DNA from: Acidimicrobiia bacterium
Lineage (GTDB): Bacteria; Actinomycetota; Acidimicrobiia; Spongiisociales; SHLN01
DNA: 8,578 bases
Direction: 5' to 3'
Assembly: GCA_004283105.1 (NCBI GenBank)
Contig: SHLN01000107.1
Coordinates: 1-8,578 of the forward strand
The position numbers and the translations under genes are program-made. Below the pieces are notes generated by a model. It had not been told where the DNA came from. It did not search any database and saw nothing but the letters and a program-made list of their open reading frames with translations. Shown in pieces: positions 1-7,204 of this stretch (position 1 is the first letter of the stretch; each line of letters begins with the position of its first letter).

Positions 1-11
1 ATCCAGGAGAC

Positions 12-278
12 GTGAGATTGAGTGCGGCGGAGCTTCAGCAAGCGGCCCAAGCGTGGGCCGACGATCAGCAATCTCGGCTTGGGTGTCAGCTTGTTGGAGT
101 TCGAGCGCAAGATGGCGTCGCTAAGGCGCAATATCGAGAGCCGCCACCAGTGGCCTTGGGTGTCATCTCCATAGCGGCGACCCTGTCACTCGCAGCTGCC
201 ATCGTTCTTGGGGTCGAAGGATGGGTGCGCTGGCAGCCGAAGACTCCCGCTGACGTGCCGGAGAATCACAGCACATAA
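12..278 (+). CDS. Small possible membrane protein, unrecognised; frame and start uncertain
   Basis: Reads as 88 aa from a GTG. Residues about 46-70 form one hydrophobic stretch rich in Ala, Leu, Ile and Val, which looks like a single membrane segment, followed by a short polar C-terminal tail ending in a TAA stop. I do not recognise the family. An AGGAGA at 5-10 lies only 1 nt before the GTG; a TTG at 18 has better spacing (about 8 nt). The frame stays open to the window edge, so this could also be the end of a longer gene. In the first half, another frame (22-174, GTG start, 50 aa) has clearly higher G/C at codon third positions (about 80% against about 50% by hand count), so a frameshifted gene is possible. 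Confidence that some gene lies here is moderate; confidence in this exact model is low. Confidence 0.35.
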   Translation: MRLSAAELQQAAQAWADDQQSRLGCQLVGVRAQDGVAKAQYREPPPVALGVISIAATLSLAAAIVLGVEGWVRWQPKTPADVPENHST

Positions 279-313
279 CCGCAACCGGCGTGCCCACCAC
301 GACAACCTCCAGG

Positions 314-335
314 TCGAGAGATAATCGAGAGATAA
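314..335. repeat. Perfect 11-bp tandem duplication
   Basis: TCGAGAGATAA occurs at 314-324 and again at 325-335 without a spacer. It lies between the stop of the first gene and the stop of the convergent MafI-like gene, in an AT-richer patch. A short imperfect hairpin (GGCAC at 338-342 with GTGCC at 353-357) follows, but it has no T-run, so I do not call a terminator. Confidence 0.8.
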
Positions 336-356
336 CCGGCACTTGTGGTCGGGTGC

Positions 357-632
357 CTACCCACTCCGCGGGATGTCTCCGAGCACCCTCACTACCCGAT
401 CGTCCATGCCCATGTCCGCCGCCAAGCGCACCATGGCGTCGTGCTCGGAATCAGCAATCGCGGCTGAGTCCTCGGCCAGCCAGTCGGCCATGATCTCCAG
501 CGCAAGGCCAAGTTCGTTGTGGTCAAGGAACTCGTGACCAAGTCTCGACTGCTCGGCGGTTAACCGATCACCGAAGCCGATGAGCAATGCCATAAGGCGC
601 CCACGTAGATCGTCATAATCCACAGCCGACAT
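357..632 (-). CDS. MafI-like small immunity protein
   Basis: A 91-aa acidic, all-helical protein. Residues about 3-32 resemble the opening helix of MafI-type immunity proteins (DYDDLRGRL then GDRLTAEQ). The central segment around residues 35-52, containing FLDHNELGLALE and then ADWLAED, matches the family's Asp/Gly-Glu-x-Gly-Leu-Ala-Leu-Glu region. In Neisseria, MafI proteins neutralise secreted MafB polymorphic toxins; relatives occur widely as orphan genes. I see no toxin gene beside it here. The ATG at 632 was chosen because homology-like sequence starts there; the frame stays open to 740, but that extension is Cys/Gly-rich and unlike the family. The ribosome site is weak (GGCGGA directly before ATG). 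The family call rests on remembered sequence pattern, not an alignment. Confidence 0.65.
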   Translation of the reverse strand: MSAVDYDDLRGRLMALLIGFGDRLTAEQSRLGHEFLDHNELGLALEIMADWLAEDSAAIADSEHDAMVRLAADMGMDDRVVRVLGDIPRSG

Positions 633-799
633 TCCGCCAGTGTCGCACGACGACCAGGGAAGTGCGCAACCGTTCAAACCGCACGGATCACTCACCCCTG
701 CGAGCGATGTGGAGCACTCCATCCCGAGCCGAACCGGCAATACCGAGCGGCCCCCGCAGAGCCCTCAAGCCAACTGGGTGGCTGAAAGGGTCGGACCCC

Positions 800-1114
800 T
801 CAACGCCCAGGCCGGTACTCCTCCATCGCCAATAGATGCCACAACTCGGGCTCGTCTTCCGGGACTTGATACAACTCAGCCCACTCGGTTGCAGTCTTCT
901 CGGGATGGTTCTTCATCTCGTCGAGGATTTCGCACAGGCCGTAGACGACCCCCTCCAACTGCCCGAGTTGGTACCGGATCCCTTTTCGGGTCTCCTCGGT
1001 GGCACGGCGCTTGTCGTGCTGAGTGGCCAGGCGCACACTCTCGTCGCCGGCCCAGGCGAGCAGATGCTCAACCAGTTCGATCGTGGGCGCATACCCGCGC
1101 GGCAGCAGTCTCAC
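800..1114 (-). CDS. Hypothetical 104-aa helical protein
   Basis: Starts at a GTG and encodes a charged, Leu/Glu-rich protein without signal peptide or membrane segment. Helix-forming stretches cover about residues 11-31 and 44-69, followed by an acidic tail (residues 84-100) with Trp and His. I do not recognise the family. It lies upstream of the MafI-like gene on the same strand, with a 167-nt gap (633-799) in which I see no gene. Both are small and helical, so a toxin-immunity or regulatory context is possible but unproven. On the minus strand a GATAAT (1124-1129) sits 9 nt upstream of the start, with a marginal AGGA between, consistent with a leaderless or very short-leader transcript. Codon use and amino-acid composition look coding. 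Confidence 0.55.
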   Translation of the reverse strand: MRLLPRGYAPTIELVEHLLAWAGDESVRLATQHDKRRATEETRKGIRYQLGQLEGVVYGLCEILDEMKNHPEKTATEWAELYQVPEDEPELWHLLAMEEYRPGR

Positions 1115-1161
1115 TGTCCTACAAGATTATCTGACCCTGGGCCGTGCGGGGGTGGATTCCG

Positions 1162-1196
1162 GCGGGCAGCGGGCCGCGGGTAGCGGGTAGCGGTGA
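1162..1196. repeat. Five phased 7-bp units, GCGGGYA type (site A)
   Basis: Read on the plus strand the units are GCGGGCA, GCGGGCC, GCGGGTA, GCGGGTA and GCGGTGA, in perfect 7-nt register. They lie in the 96-bp gap between the SDR stop (1211) and the start of the 104-aa gene (1114), so just beyond the 3' end of the SDR gene. Related heptamers occur at 3164-3191 and 8376-8410. Confidence 0.8.
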
Positions 1197-1210
1197 GCCT
1201 TAGGCGTGGC

Positions 1211-1912
1211 TCACGTATTCCCGTACACCGGCACCGTGGCGCCGTTCATCACGGCCGCCTCTTCCGACAACATGAAGGCGATGACCCCGGCGATCTCGGC
1301 CGGCGTTGGCCAGTCGACGTAATCGGCGTACGGCATCGCTTCCCGGGTGGCGGGGGTGTCGATGACCGACGGGAGCAAGGCGTTGGCGGTGATCTCGGTG
1401 CCGCGCAACTCATTCGCCACCGACTTGGTGAGCGCGACGACGCCGGCCTTGGCGACGTTGAAGGCAGCCTGGCCATAGGGATTGTCGATGGCGGCCCTGC
1501 TGCCGACGGTGACGATGCGTCCCTTCCCCACCTCGCGCAGATAGGGGAGTACGGCCCGCACCGAGTAGAAGGTGGATCGGAGGTTCAGGTCGAGCATGCG
1601 CTCGAACCGGACGTCGTCGGTGTCTTCCACGTCGGTCCCACCCGCCCAGCCACCGACGAGGGCGACGAGGGCGTCGATTGAGCCGAACCGTTCCGCCGCG
1701 TCCTTGGCGAATGCGGTCACCGCTTCCGGATCAGAAGAGTCGACCCGCCGGAGGAGAACCTGATCCGGATCGGGCTGCAGCTCGGTTTCTAGCGTCTCAG
1801 CCTCAGCCGGGATCAGGTACGTGATTCCGAGCTGATAGCCCCGGGCAATGAGCAGTGGGGCGAGGGCCCGGCCGAGGCCGCCCGTTCCACCGGTGATGAG
1901 AGCAGTCTTCAT
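1211..1912 (-). CDS. SDR-family NAD(P)-dependent oxidoreductase lacking the catalytic Tyr
   Basis: A 233-aa classical-length short-chain dehydrogenase/reductase. The nucleotide-binding motif TGGTGGLG is at residues 7-14, the structural Asn is N110 (in LDLNLRST), the active-site Ser is S138, and the Lys is K155. The position that should be Tyr, four residues before the Lys and 13 after the Ser, is Phe151 (FNVAK; codon TTC at 1462-1460). A Tyr lies nearby at 146. The usual NNAG is replaced by LVGGW (85-89), and the C-terminus (W201, then PAEIAGVIAFMLS and VPVYG) looks intact, so the fold should be complete. The ATG at 1912 has no Shine-Dalgarno but has a CATAAT 8 nt upstream. It is divergent from the sugar-ABC ATPase with 58 bp between them. 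The substrate is unknown. Family confidence is high; activity as a normal reductase is doubtful. Confidence 0.92.
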   Translation of the reverse strand: MKTALITGGTGGLGRALAPLLIARGYQLGITYLIPAEAETLETELQPDPDQVLLRRVDSSDPEAVTAFAKDAAERFGSIDALVALVGGWAGGTDVEDTDDVRFERMLDLNLRSTFYSVRAVLPYLREVGKGRIVTVGSRAAIDNPYGQAAFNVAKAGVVALTKSVANELRGTEITANALLPSVIDTPATREAMPYADYVDWPTPAEIAGVIAFMLSEEAAVMNGATVPVYGNT

Positions 1913-1940
1913 TGGGCATGATTATGGCGCAGGTGATAGT
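1912..1940 (+). promoter_or_regulatory. Candidate sigma70-type promoter for the ABC ATPase gene
   Basis: TTGGGC at 1912-1917 and GATAGT at 1935-1940 are separated by exactly 17 bp and point toward the ATPase gene, giving a predicted start near 1947 and a leader of about 24 nt. The -35 element touches the start codon of the divergent SDR gene. Called by eye. Confidence 0.4.
1921..1926 (-). promoter_or_regulatory. Candidate -10 box for a leaderless SDR transcript
   Basis: The minus strand reads CATAAT (5 of 6 matches to TATAAT), ending 8 nt before the SDR ATG. With no Shine-Dalgarno between, the mRNA would start at or within about two nt of the start codon. No convincing -35 is seen at 16-18 bp. 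Confidence 0.4.
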
Positions 1941-1959
1941 GTCTGCGTGCAAATAACTC

Positions 1960-1965
1960 AGGAGG
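1960..1965 (+). promoter_or_regulatory. Strong Shine-Dalgarno that fixes the ATPase start
   Basis: A full AGGAGG, 5 nt upstream of the GTG at 1971. It decides against the longer open frame beginning at 1848, which would overlap the divergent SDR gene. Confidence 0.85.
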
Positions 1966-1970
1966 CATGC

Positions 1971-3158
1971 GTGGCGACGATCGCGTTTGAGGATGTTGGC
2001 AAGGTTTATCCGGGGGGTACCCGGGCGATTGAAGGGGTGAACTTCGAGATCTCCGACGGGGAGTTCCTCGTGGTGGTCGGCCCTTCCGGCTGTGGCAAAT
2101 CGACATTGTTGCGGATGGTGGCCGGTCTCGAGGAGATCACTGAGGGCAAGGTCATTATTGGGGACCGGGTCGTCAACGACGTCCAGCCCAAGGACCGCGA
2201 TATTGCGATGGTGTTCCAGAACTACGCGCTGTATCCGCACATGAGCGTGTTTGACAACATGGCCTTCGGTCTCAAGCTGCGCAAGATGCAGAAGGATGAG
2301 ATCAAGACCCGGGTGGATGAAGCCGCCCGCGTCCTCGAGATCACTGAGTACCTCGACCGCAAGCCCAAGGCTCTCTCCGGTGGGCAGCGTCAACGGGTAG
2401 CGATGGGCCGCGCCATTGTGCGTGAGCCGGCTGCGTTCTTGATGGATGAGCCGCTTTCGAACCTGGATGCGAAGTTGCGGGTGCAGATGCGTACTGAGTT
2501 GGGTCGCCTCCACTCTCGGCTCAATACCACGACGATGTATGTGACCCACGACCAGGTTGAGGCCATGACGCTCGGGCATCGTGTGGCGGTCATGCGCAAG
2601 GGCATCCTCCAGCAGGTCGATACGCCGTTCAATCTGTTCCAGGCACCGGACAACATGTTCATCGCCGGGTTCATCGGAAGCCCCGCAATGAACTTCGTGT
2701 ACACGACGGTTGAGTCGGACGGAGCCGGGGGGATGCAGGCGTCGTTTGGGAATCAGAAGCTGACGTTGGGTCGTGAGTTGTTGGAGAAGAACAAGTCGAT
2801 CGCCAACTACGCCGGTAAAGAAATCGTGATGGGGGTACGGCCGGCCTCGTTCGAGGACGCTCGTATCACCAGCGACATTGCTGGTCATAGCTTTGAGGTT
2901 GAGTTGCAGGTGGTTGAGGTCCTGGGCTCTGAGACGTTCGCACACTTCGACCTGCCGGTGCGTCCGGTGGTGACTCCCGACATTGAAGAGCTCCTGGCCG
3001 ATTCGGGCTCGGATGCGTCTTCGCTCGGAGAAACGACTCGGGTGACGGCTCGTATCAGCTCGGATGTGATGGTCCGGGCCGGAGAGCGCATCACCGTGGT
3101 CGTGGACAACAACAAGCTCCACTTCTTCGACCCGGCCACCAACCTCCGGATCTACTAG
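1971..3158 (+). CDS. Sugar ABC importer ATP-binding protein (MsmK/MalK/UgpC type)
   Basis: A 395-aa nucleotide-binding subunit that hydrolyses ATP on the cytoplasmic face of a carbohydrate importer. Walker A GPSGCGKST is at 37-45, the Q-loop Gln at 83, the signature LSGGQ at 135-139, Walker B with D159/E160, the D-loop after it (SNLDAK), and the switch His at 193. The C-terminal third is the MalK-type regulatory OB domain (about residues 240-395), with an extra acidic Ser/Asp/Glu-rich segment around 345-370. The GTG at 1971 has an AGGAGG. No permease or solute-binding protein is adjacent: the left neighbour is a divergent SDR and the right neighbour a convergent deacetylase. It therefore looks like an orphan, shared ATPase, as with MsiK of Streptomyces or MsmK of streptococci. 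Its codons seem to use TTG, GGT and CGT more than the neighbours do. The family is certain; the substrate is unknown. Confidence 0.95.
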   Translation: MATIAFEDVGKVYPGGTRAIEGVNFEISDGEFLVVVGPSGCGKSTLLRMVAGLEEITEGKVIIGDRVVNDVQPKDRDIAMVFQNYALYPHMSVFDNMAFGLKLRKMQKDEIKTRVDEAARVLEITEYLDRKPKALSGGQRQRVAMGRAIVREPAAFLMDEPLSNLDAKLRVQMRTELGRLHSRLNTTTMYVTHDQVEAMTLGHRVAVMRKGILQQVDTPFNLFQAPDNMFIAGFIGSPAMNFVYTTVESDGAGGMQASFGNQKLTLGRELLEKNKSIANYAGKEIVMGVRPASFEDARITSDIAGHSFEVELQVVEVLGSETFAHFDLPVRPVVTPDIEELLADSGSDASSLGETTRVTARISSDVMVRAGERITVVVDNNKLHFFDPATNLRIY

Positions 3159-3163
3159 AAGCA

Positions 3164-3191
3164 GGTCAACGGTCAACGGTCGACGGCCAGA
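3164..3191. repeat. Phased 7-bp units, GGTCAAC type (site B)
   Basis: GGTCAAC, GGTCAAC and GGTCGAC in register, then a decayed GGCCAGA. It starts 5 nt after the ATPase stop and fills the left half of the 66-bp convergent gap to the deacetylase stop. Rotated, the unit reads ACGGTCA, close to the ACGGGYA and GCGGGYA units of the other two sites. Confidence 0.75.
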
Positions 3192-3224
3192 GGGTCGCGA
3201 CAGCTGATGGACTCGTCCTGACGA

Positions 3225-3971
3225 CTACAACCTGATTCGTTTGAAGGCTTCGGCGGCTTTGAGACCCGCGGGAGCACCTTGACTCCTGGCGTACTCGCGG
3301 ACCTTGCGCTCGAACGCTTCTCGCTCGGTCTCGCCTGAGCCGGCGTTGCCCATCGTTGTGCGGTGCTGCGATTCGTGGCACAACAGCGCCGCCAGCTTCG
3401 TGTCGAACGTGTCCGAGATGTCCTCCCAGTGGTCGGGCTCGGCCGCCCGCCAGAGCAGCAGCGAGTCGGGTCGGTGATGGTCGAGACCCTGCTCGGGATA
3501 GAACAGATGGTCACGGGCGGCCACTGCCCCATCGACCGCAGCCCAGCCGGTGGCGCGGTGATCGGGATGGAGCTCGTAGCGAGCCCATGGGTCGTGGGAG
3601 AGAAGGATGTCGGGCCGGTGTGTGCGGATGAGCGTGGCTACCTCGGCCCGCAGGCTCATCGAATACTCGAGTTCGCCATCGACATGGCCCAGGAAGACGA
3701 CTTCGGCTGCACCCAATTCGGCGGCCGCGGCCCTTTGCTCGCGCTCCCGCCGCTCGACGAGGGTCGCCGGATCCTCGTCGGCCTCCCAGGACCCCTTTGA
3801 TCCGTCGGTCATGATCGCCATCACGACACGGCAACCCGCCGCCGCCCACCTCGCCAGCGTTCCTCCGGTGCCGAACTCGATGTCGTCGGGATGAGCGCCG
3901 ATGGCGAGGGCCCGTCGTGGTGTCTCGAGCGGGGCGAAGCTCGATGCGAGATCGGCGTGCAGGTTGGTCAT
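3225..3971 (-). CDS. PIG-L/LmbE-family deacetylase
   Basis: A 248-aa cytosolic zinc-dependent deacetylase-family protein. The hallmark AHPDDIE lies at residues 26-32 (H27, D29 and D30) and the second motif HPDHR at 135-139 (H135 and H138). These correspond to the metal ligands and catalytic residues of MshB (H13, D15, D16, H144, H147). The family removes acetyl groups from N-acetylglucosamine-type substrates in mycothiol, bacillithiol, GPI or antibiotic pathways; which applies here cannot be told from sequence. Its ATG overlaps the cofC stop as ATGA (3971-3968), so it is almost certainly co-transcribed and translationally coupled with cofC. The same frame runs open far upstream, but that stretch is antisense or out of frame to cofC and is not coding. 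A role in F420 metabolism is only suggested by the coupling. Confidence 0.9.
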   Translation of the reverse strand: MTNLHADLASSFAPLETPRRALAIGAHPDDIEFGTGGTLARWAAAGCRVVMAIMTDGSKGSWEADEDPATLVERREREQRAAAAELGAAEVVFLGHVDGELEYSMSLRAEVATLIRTHRPDILLSHDPWARYELHPDHRATGWAAVDGAVAARDHLFYPEQGLDHHRPDSLLLWRAAEPDHWEDISDTFDTKLAALLCHESQHRTTMGNAGSGETEREAFERKVREYARSQGAPAGLKAAEAFKRIRL

Positions 3972-4564
3972 GCCGATGTCTTCTGCCAGGTCATGCCGAG
4001 CGTTCGAGCCGTTTCGAGATCGTTGGGAGTGTCGAGGTCGAGCGCCAGGCCCCGGCGGACGAGGACCTCGGCCTTCTGACCTGCCGACCGCAGGTGGTGA
4101 TGGAAGCTGCCGGGCCCGTAGTGGAAGGCAAACGGACCGGTGCCCATGAGGAGCGTGGTGCCTCCGTTGTAGGAAGGCGCCAGGACATATCGGCCGGGCG
4201 CGAATCGATCGATCGCCTCTGTGAGGTCGCGGCGGGTGAGGTGGGGAAGGTCGGCGTGGAGGATCATCCAATCCGAGCCGGTGCGCCCCGCGTCGGTGGT
4301 GGCCGCCGTGGCGGCGCCGTTGAGGCCCGTCCCGTACACCCCGGACTCGCCGATCACCTCGACGCCGAGCTCGCCGGCCCAGGCTGCCACACCGGTGTCG
4401 CCCGTCACCACCGCCACGCGGGCCCCGGTCGCCCCGGCTTCTCCGACGGTGTGGGCTGCGATGCGTTTTCCAAGCAGAGACCGTCGGCGGGCATCCAGCA
4501 CCGGGCTGAGGCGTGCCTTGGCGACACCGAATGGCTTGACGGGGATTGCTAGGAGGAGGCTCAC
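3968..4564 (-). CDS. cofC: 2-phospho-L-lactate / phosphoenolpyruvate guanylyltransferase
   Basis: A 198-aa nucleotidyltransferase of coenzyme F420 biosynthesis. It joins GTP to 2-phospho-L-lactate (CofC) or PEP (mycobacterial FbiD), and the product is passed to CofD/FbiA; the sequence alone does not settle the substrate. Visible motifs, counted from the GTG: an N-terminal strand with PVKPFGVAKARLSP (8-21), VVTGDTG in the first third, GLNGAATAA, the metal-site HADLP, SYNGGTTLLM, a YGPGSFHHHL segment and the closing LDLDTPNDL. The GTG at 4564 was chosen because the conserved N-terminus starts there and a longer start would enter the divergent LLM gene. There is no Shine-Dalgarno; a TATCCT 9 nt upstream suggests a leaderless message. 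It is first in a two-gene operon with the deacetylase and divergent from a probable F420 user. Confidence 0.9.
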   Translation of the reverse strand: MSLLLAIPVKPFGVAKARLSPVLDARRRSLLGKRIAAHTVGEAGATGARVAVVTGDTGVAAWAGELGVEVIGESGVYGTGLNGAATAATTDAGRTGSDWMILHADLPHLTRRDLTEAIDRFAPGRYVLAPSYNGGTTLLMGTGPFAFHYGPGSFHHHLRSAGQKAEVLVRRGLALDLDTPNDLETARTLGMTWQKTSA

Positions 4565-4573
4565 GGGACCGCG

Positions 4574-4579
4574 AGGATA
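4574..4579 (-). promoter_or_regulatory. Candidate -10 box for cofC
   Basis: The minus strand reads TATCCT (TANNNT type), ending 9 nt before the cofC GTG, with no ribosome-binding sequence between. No clear -35 is visible. It lies in the 59-bp gap shared with the divergent LLM gene, and the two -10 boxes are 11 bp apart. Confidence 0.4.
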
Positions 4580-4588
4580 CCGTCGGGC

Positions 4589-4596
4589 GGTAGCTT
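4589..4596 (+). promoter_or_regulatory. GGTAGCTT, candidate -10 box for the LLM oxidoreductase gene
   Basis: TAGCTT (TANNNT) preceded by GG, 27 nt before the ATG, giving a leader of roughly 20 nt that carries a GGAG at 4615-4618, 5 nt before the start. The same GGTAGNNT form occurs before the pyruvate kinase gene and the 98-aa gene. Confidence 0.4.
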
Positions 4597-4623
4597 GATC
4601 CCAGCAACCGAAACGGAGACGAC

Positions 4624-5604
4624 ATGAGATTCGGGGCATTCGTGCCGCAGGGCTGGCGGCTGGACCTGGCCGGCATACCTGAAGCCGACCATTGGGACAC
4701 GATGCGGACGCTCGCCCTCACGATCGAGCGATCCGGATACGAGTCGCTCTGGGTGTACGACCACTTCCACACCGTTCCCGTGCCGACCCAGGAGGCGACC
4801 TACGAAGCCTGGACGGTCATGGCAGCTCTGGCCGCGGCGACGAGCACCGTTCGGCTCGGTCAGATGTGCACGTGCAACTCGTATCGTCCTCCGTCCTACT
4901 TGGCCAAGGTGGCAGCTTCCATCGACGTCATCAGTGGAGGGCGGGTCGAGATGGGGATTGGAGCCGGCTGGTACGAGCACGAGTACGTCGGCTACGGCTA
5001 TCCCTTCCCGAAGGCATCGGTTCGCATCGGTATGCTGCGCGAAGGGGTCGAAATCATGCAGCGCATGTGGACCGAGGATGAGGTGACCTTTGCCGGCGAG
5101 CACTACTCACTCACGGGTGCCATTTGCCGGCCGCATCCCGTTCAGCAGCCCCACATCCCGTTCTGGGTGGCGGGAGGCGGCGAGAAGCTCACGCTGAACG
5201 TGGCGGCCAGGTATGCCGCCTATACGAACTTCGGCCAGTCGCTCGAGGAGTTCGTTCACAAATCGGAGGTGTTGCGGGGCCACTGTGCTGATGTGGGACG
5301 GGACTTCGATTCCATCGTCCGCTCAACCAATTTCAACATCGTGTGTGAAGAGAGCGAAGCCGCCGTGGAGGATCGCATTGCGTGGATCAAGGACCACTAC
5401 CGGCCGTTCGTCGATGCCGACCGGCTCGATCGGCTCGAGGAGATGTACCGGAAGACGGCCGGAACGCCCGACCAACTTGTCGAGAAGCTGCGTCCCCATG
5501 CCGAGGCCGGGATGGACTACGCCATCGTCTATTTCGCCGAAGCCGCCTACGACACGACCGGTCTCGAGTTGTTCGCTCGCGAGGTAATTCCCGCCCTGGG
5601 GTGA
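4624..5604 (+). CDS. LLM-class oxidoreductase, probably F420-dependent
   Basis: A 326-aa luciferase-like TIM-barrel enzyme of the usual family length. It shows the N-terminal strand MRFGAFVPQG, WVYDHF (43-48) where the family has a W-x-x-D-H-F segment, VRLGQMCTCNSYRPP (76-90) in the cofactor-loop region, ISGGRVEMGIGAGWYEHEY (103-121) and a closing barrel strand with VAGGGEK (182-188). Bacterial members mostly use F420 (some use FMN) to oxidise or reduce small organic substrates by hydride transfer; the substrate here is not predictable. The ATG at 4624 has GGAG 5 nt upstream. It diverges from cofC across 59 bp, which supports F420 rather than flavin. It is followed, 60 bp on, by pyruvate kinase. 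No missing segments are seen. Confidence 0.9.
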   Translation: MRFGAFVPQGWRLDLAGIPEADHWDTMRTLALTIERSGYESLWVYDHFHTVPVPTQEATYEAWTVMAALAAATSTVRLGQMCTCNSYRPPSYLAKVAASIDVISGGRVEMGIGAGWYEHEYVGYGYPFPKASVRIGMLREGVEIMQRMWTEDEVTFAGEHYSLTGAICRPHPVQQPHIPFWVAGGGEKLTLNVAARYAAYTNFGQSLEEFVHKSEVLRGHCADVGRDFDSIVRSTNFNIVCEESEAAVEDRIAWIKDHYRPFVDADRLDRLEEMYRKTAGTPDQLVEKLRPHAEAGMDYAIVYFAEAAYDTTGLELFAREVIPALG

Positions 5605-5649
5605 TTTGCCACCCCGGTCGGCATCAACGCCGGTTCACAGAACTCGCCC

Positions 5650-5657
5650 GGTAGGGT
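5650..5657 (+). promoter_or_regulatory. GGTAGGGT, candidate -10 box for leaderless pyk
   Basis: TAGGGT (5652-5657) ends 7 nt before the GTG at 5665, and the intervening TTCCTCC cannot act as a Shine-Dalgarno. A transcript starting 7 nt after the box would begin at the start codon. No good -35 is present. Confidence 0.4.
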
Positions 5658-5664
5658 TTCCTCC

Positions 5665-7101
<1,437 letters not shown>

Positions 7102-7192
7102 CAGCGGCTGCTCTGCGCGCCCGAAAGTATGTGAGCTTCGCCTCTAGCTCCACCAGCCTGTGCAGATTACGTGTGGGAGTGACGTTGACTGG

Positions 7193-7197
7193 AAGGA
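7193..7197 (+). promoter_or_regulatory. Shine-Dalgarno choosing the methyltransferase start
   Basis: AAGGA within GGAAGGAA lies 7 nt before the GTG at 7205. The alternative GTG at 7160, in the same frame, has no ribosome site, only a TAGCTC 9 nt upstream. Confidence 0.55.
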
Positions 7198-7204
7198 ACC
7201 CCGG

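Noticed and set aside
338..357. Hairpin GGCAC/GTGCC between convergent genes
   Set aside because: Five base pairs with a 10-nt loop and no U-tract on either strand; too weak to call a terminator.
633..740. N-terminal extension of the MafI-like protein
   Set aside because: The extra 36 residues are Cys/Gly/Pro-rich and not family-like; the ATG at 632 fits the domain start.
1803..3176. Long minus-strand open frame (457 codons) opposite the sugar-ABC ATPase
   Set aside because: His/Arg/Leu-rich antisense shadow of a clearly conserved ATPase gene; no recognisable domain of its own.
3200..3224. Possible terminator TCGTC-CT-GACGA in the convergent gap
   Set aside because: Loop of only two bases and no T-run; not a credible hairpin.
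3972..4772. Open N-terminal extension of the deacetylase frame
   Set aside because: It runs through cofC in another frame, is Arg/Pro/Gly-rich and unlike protein; the ATGA junction at 3968-3971 gives a natural start.
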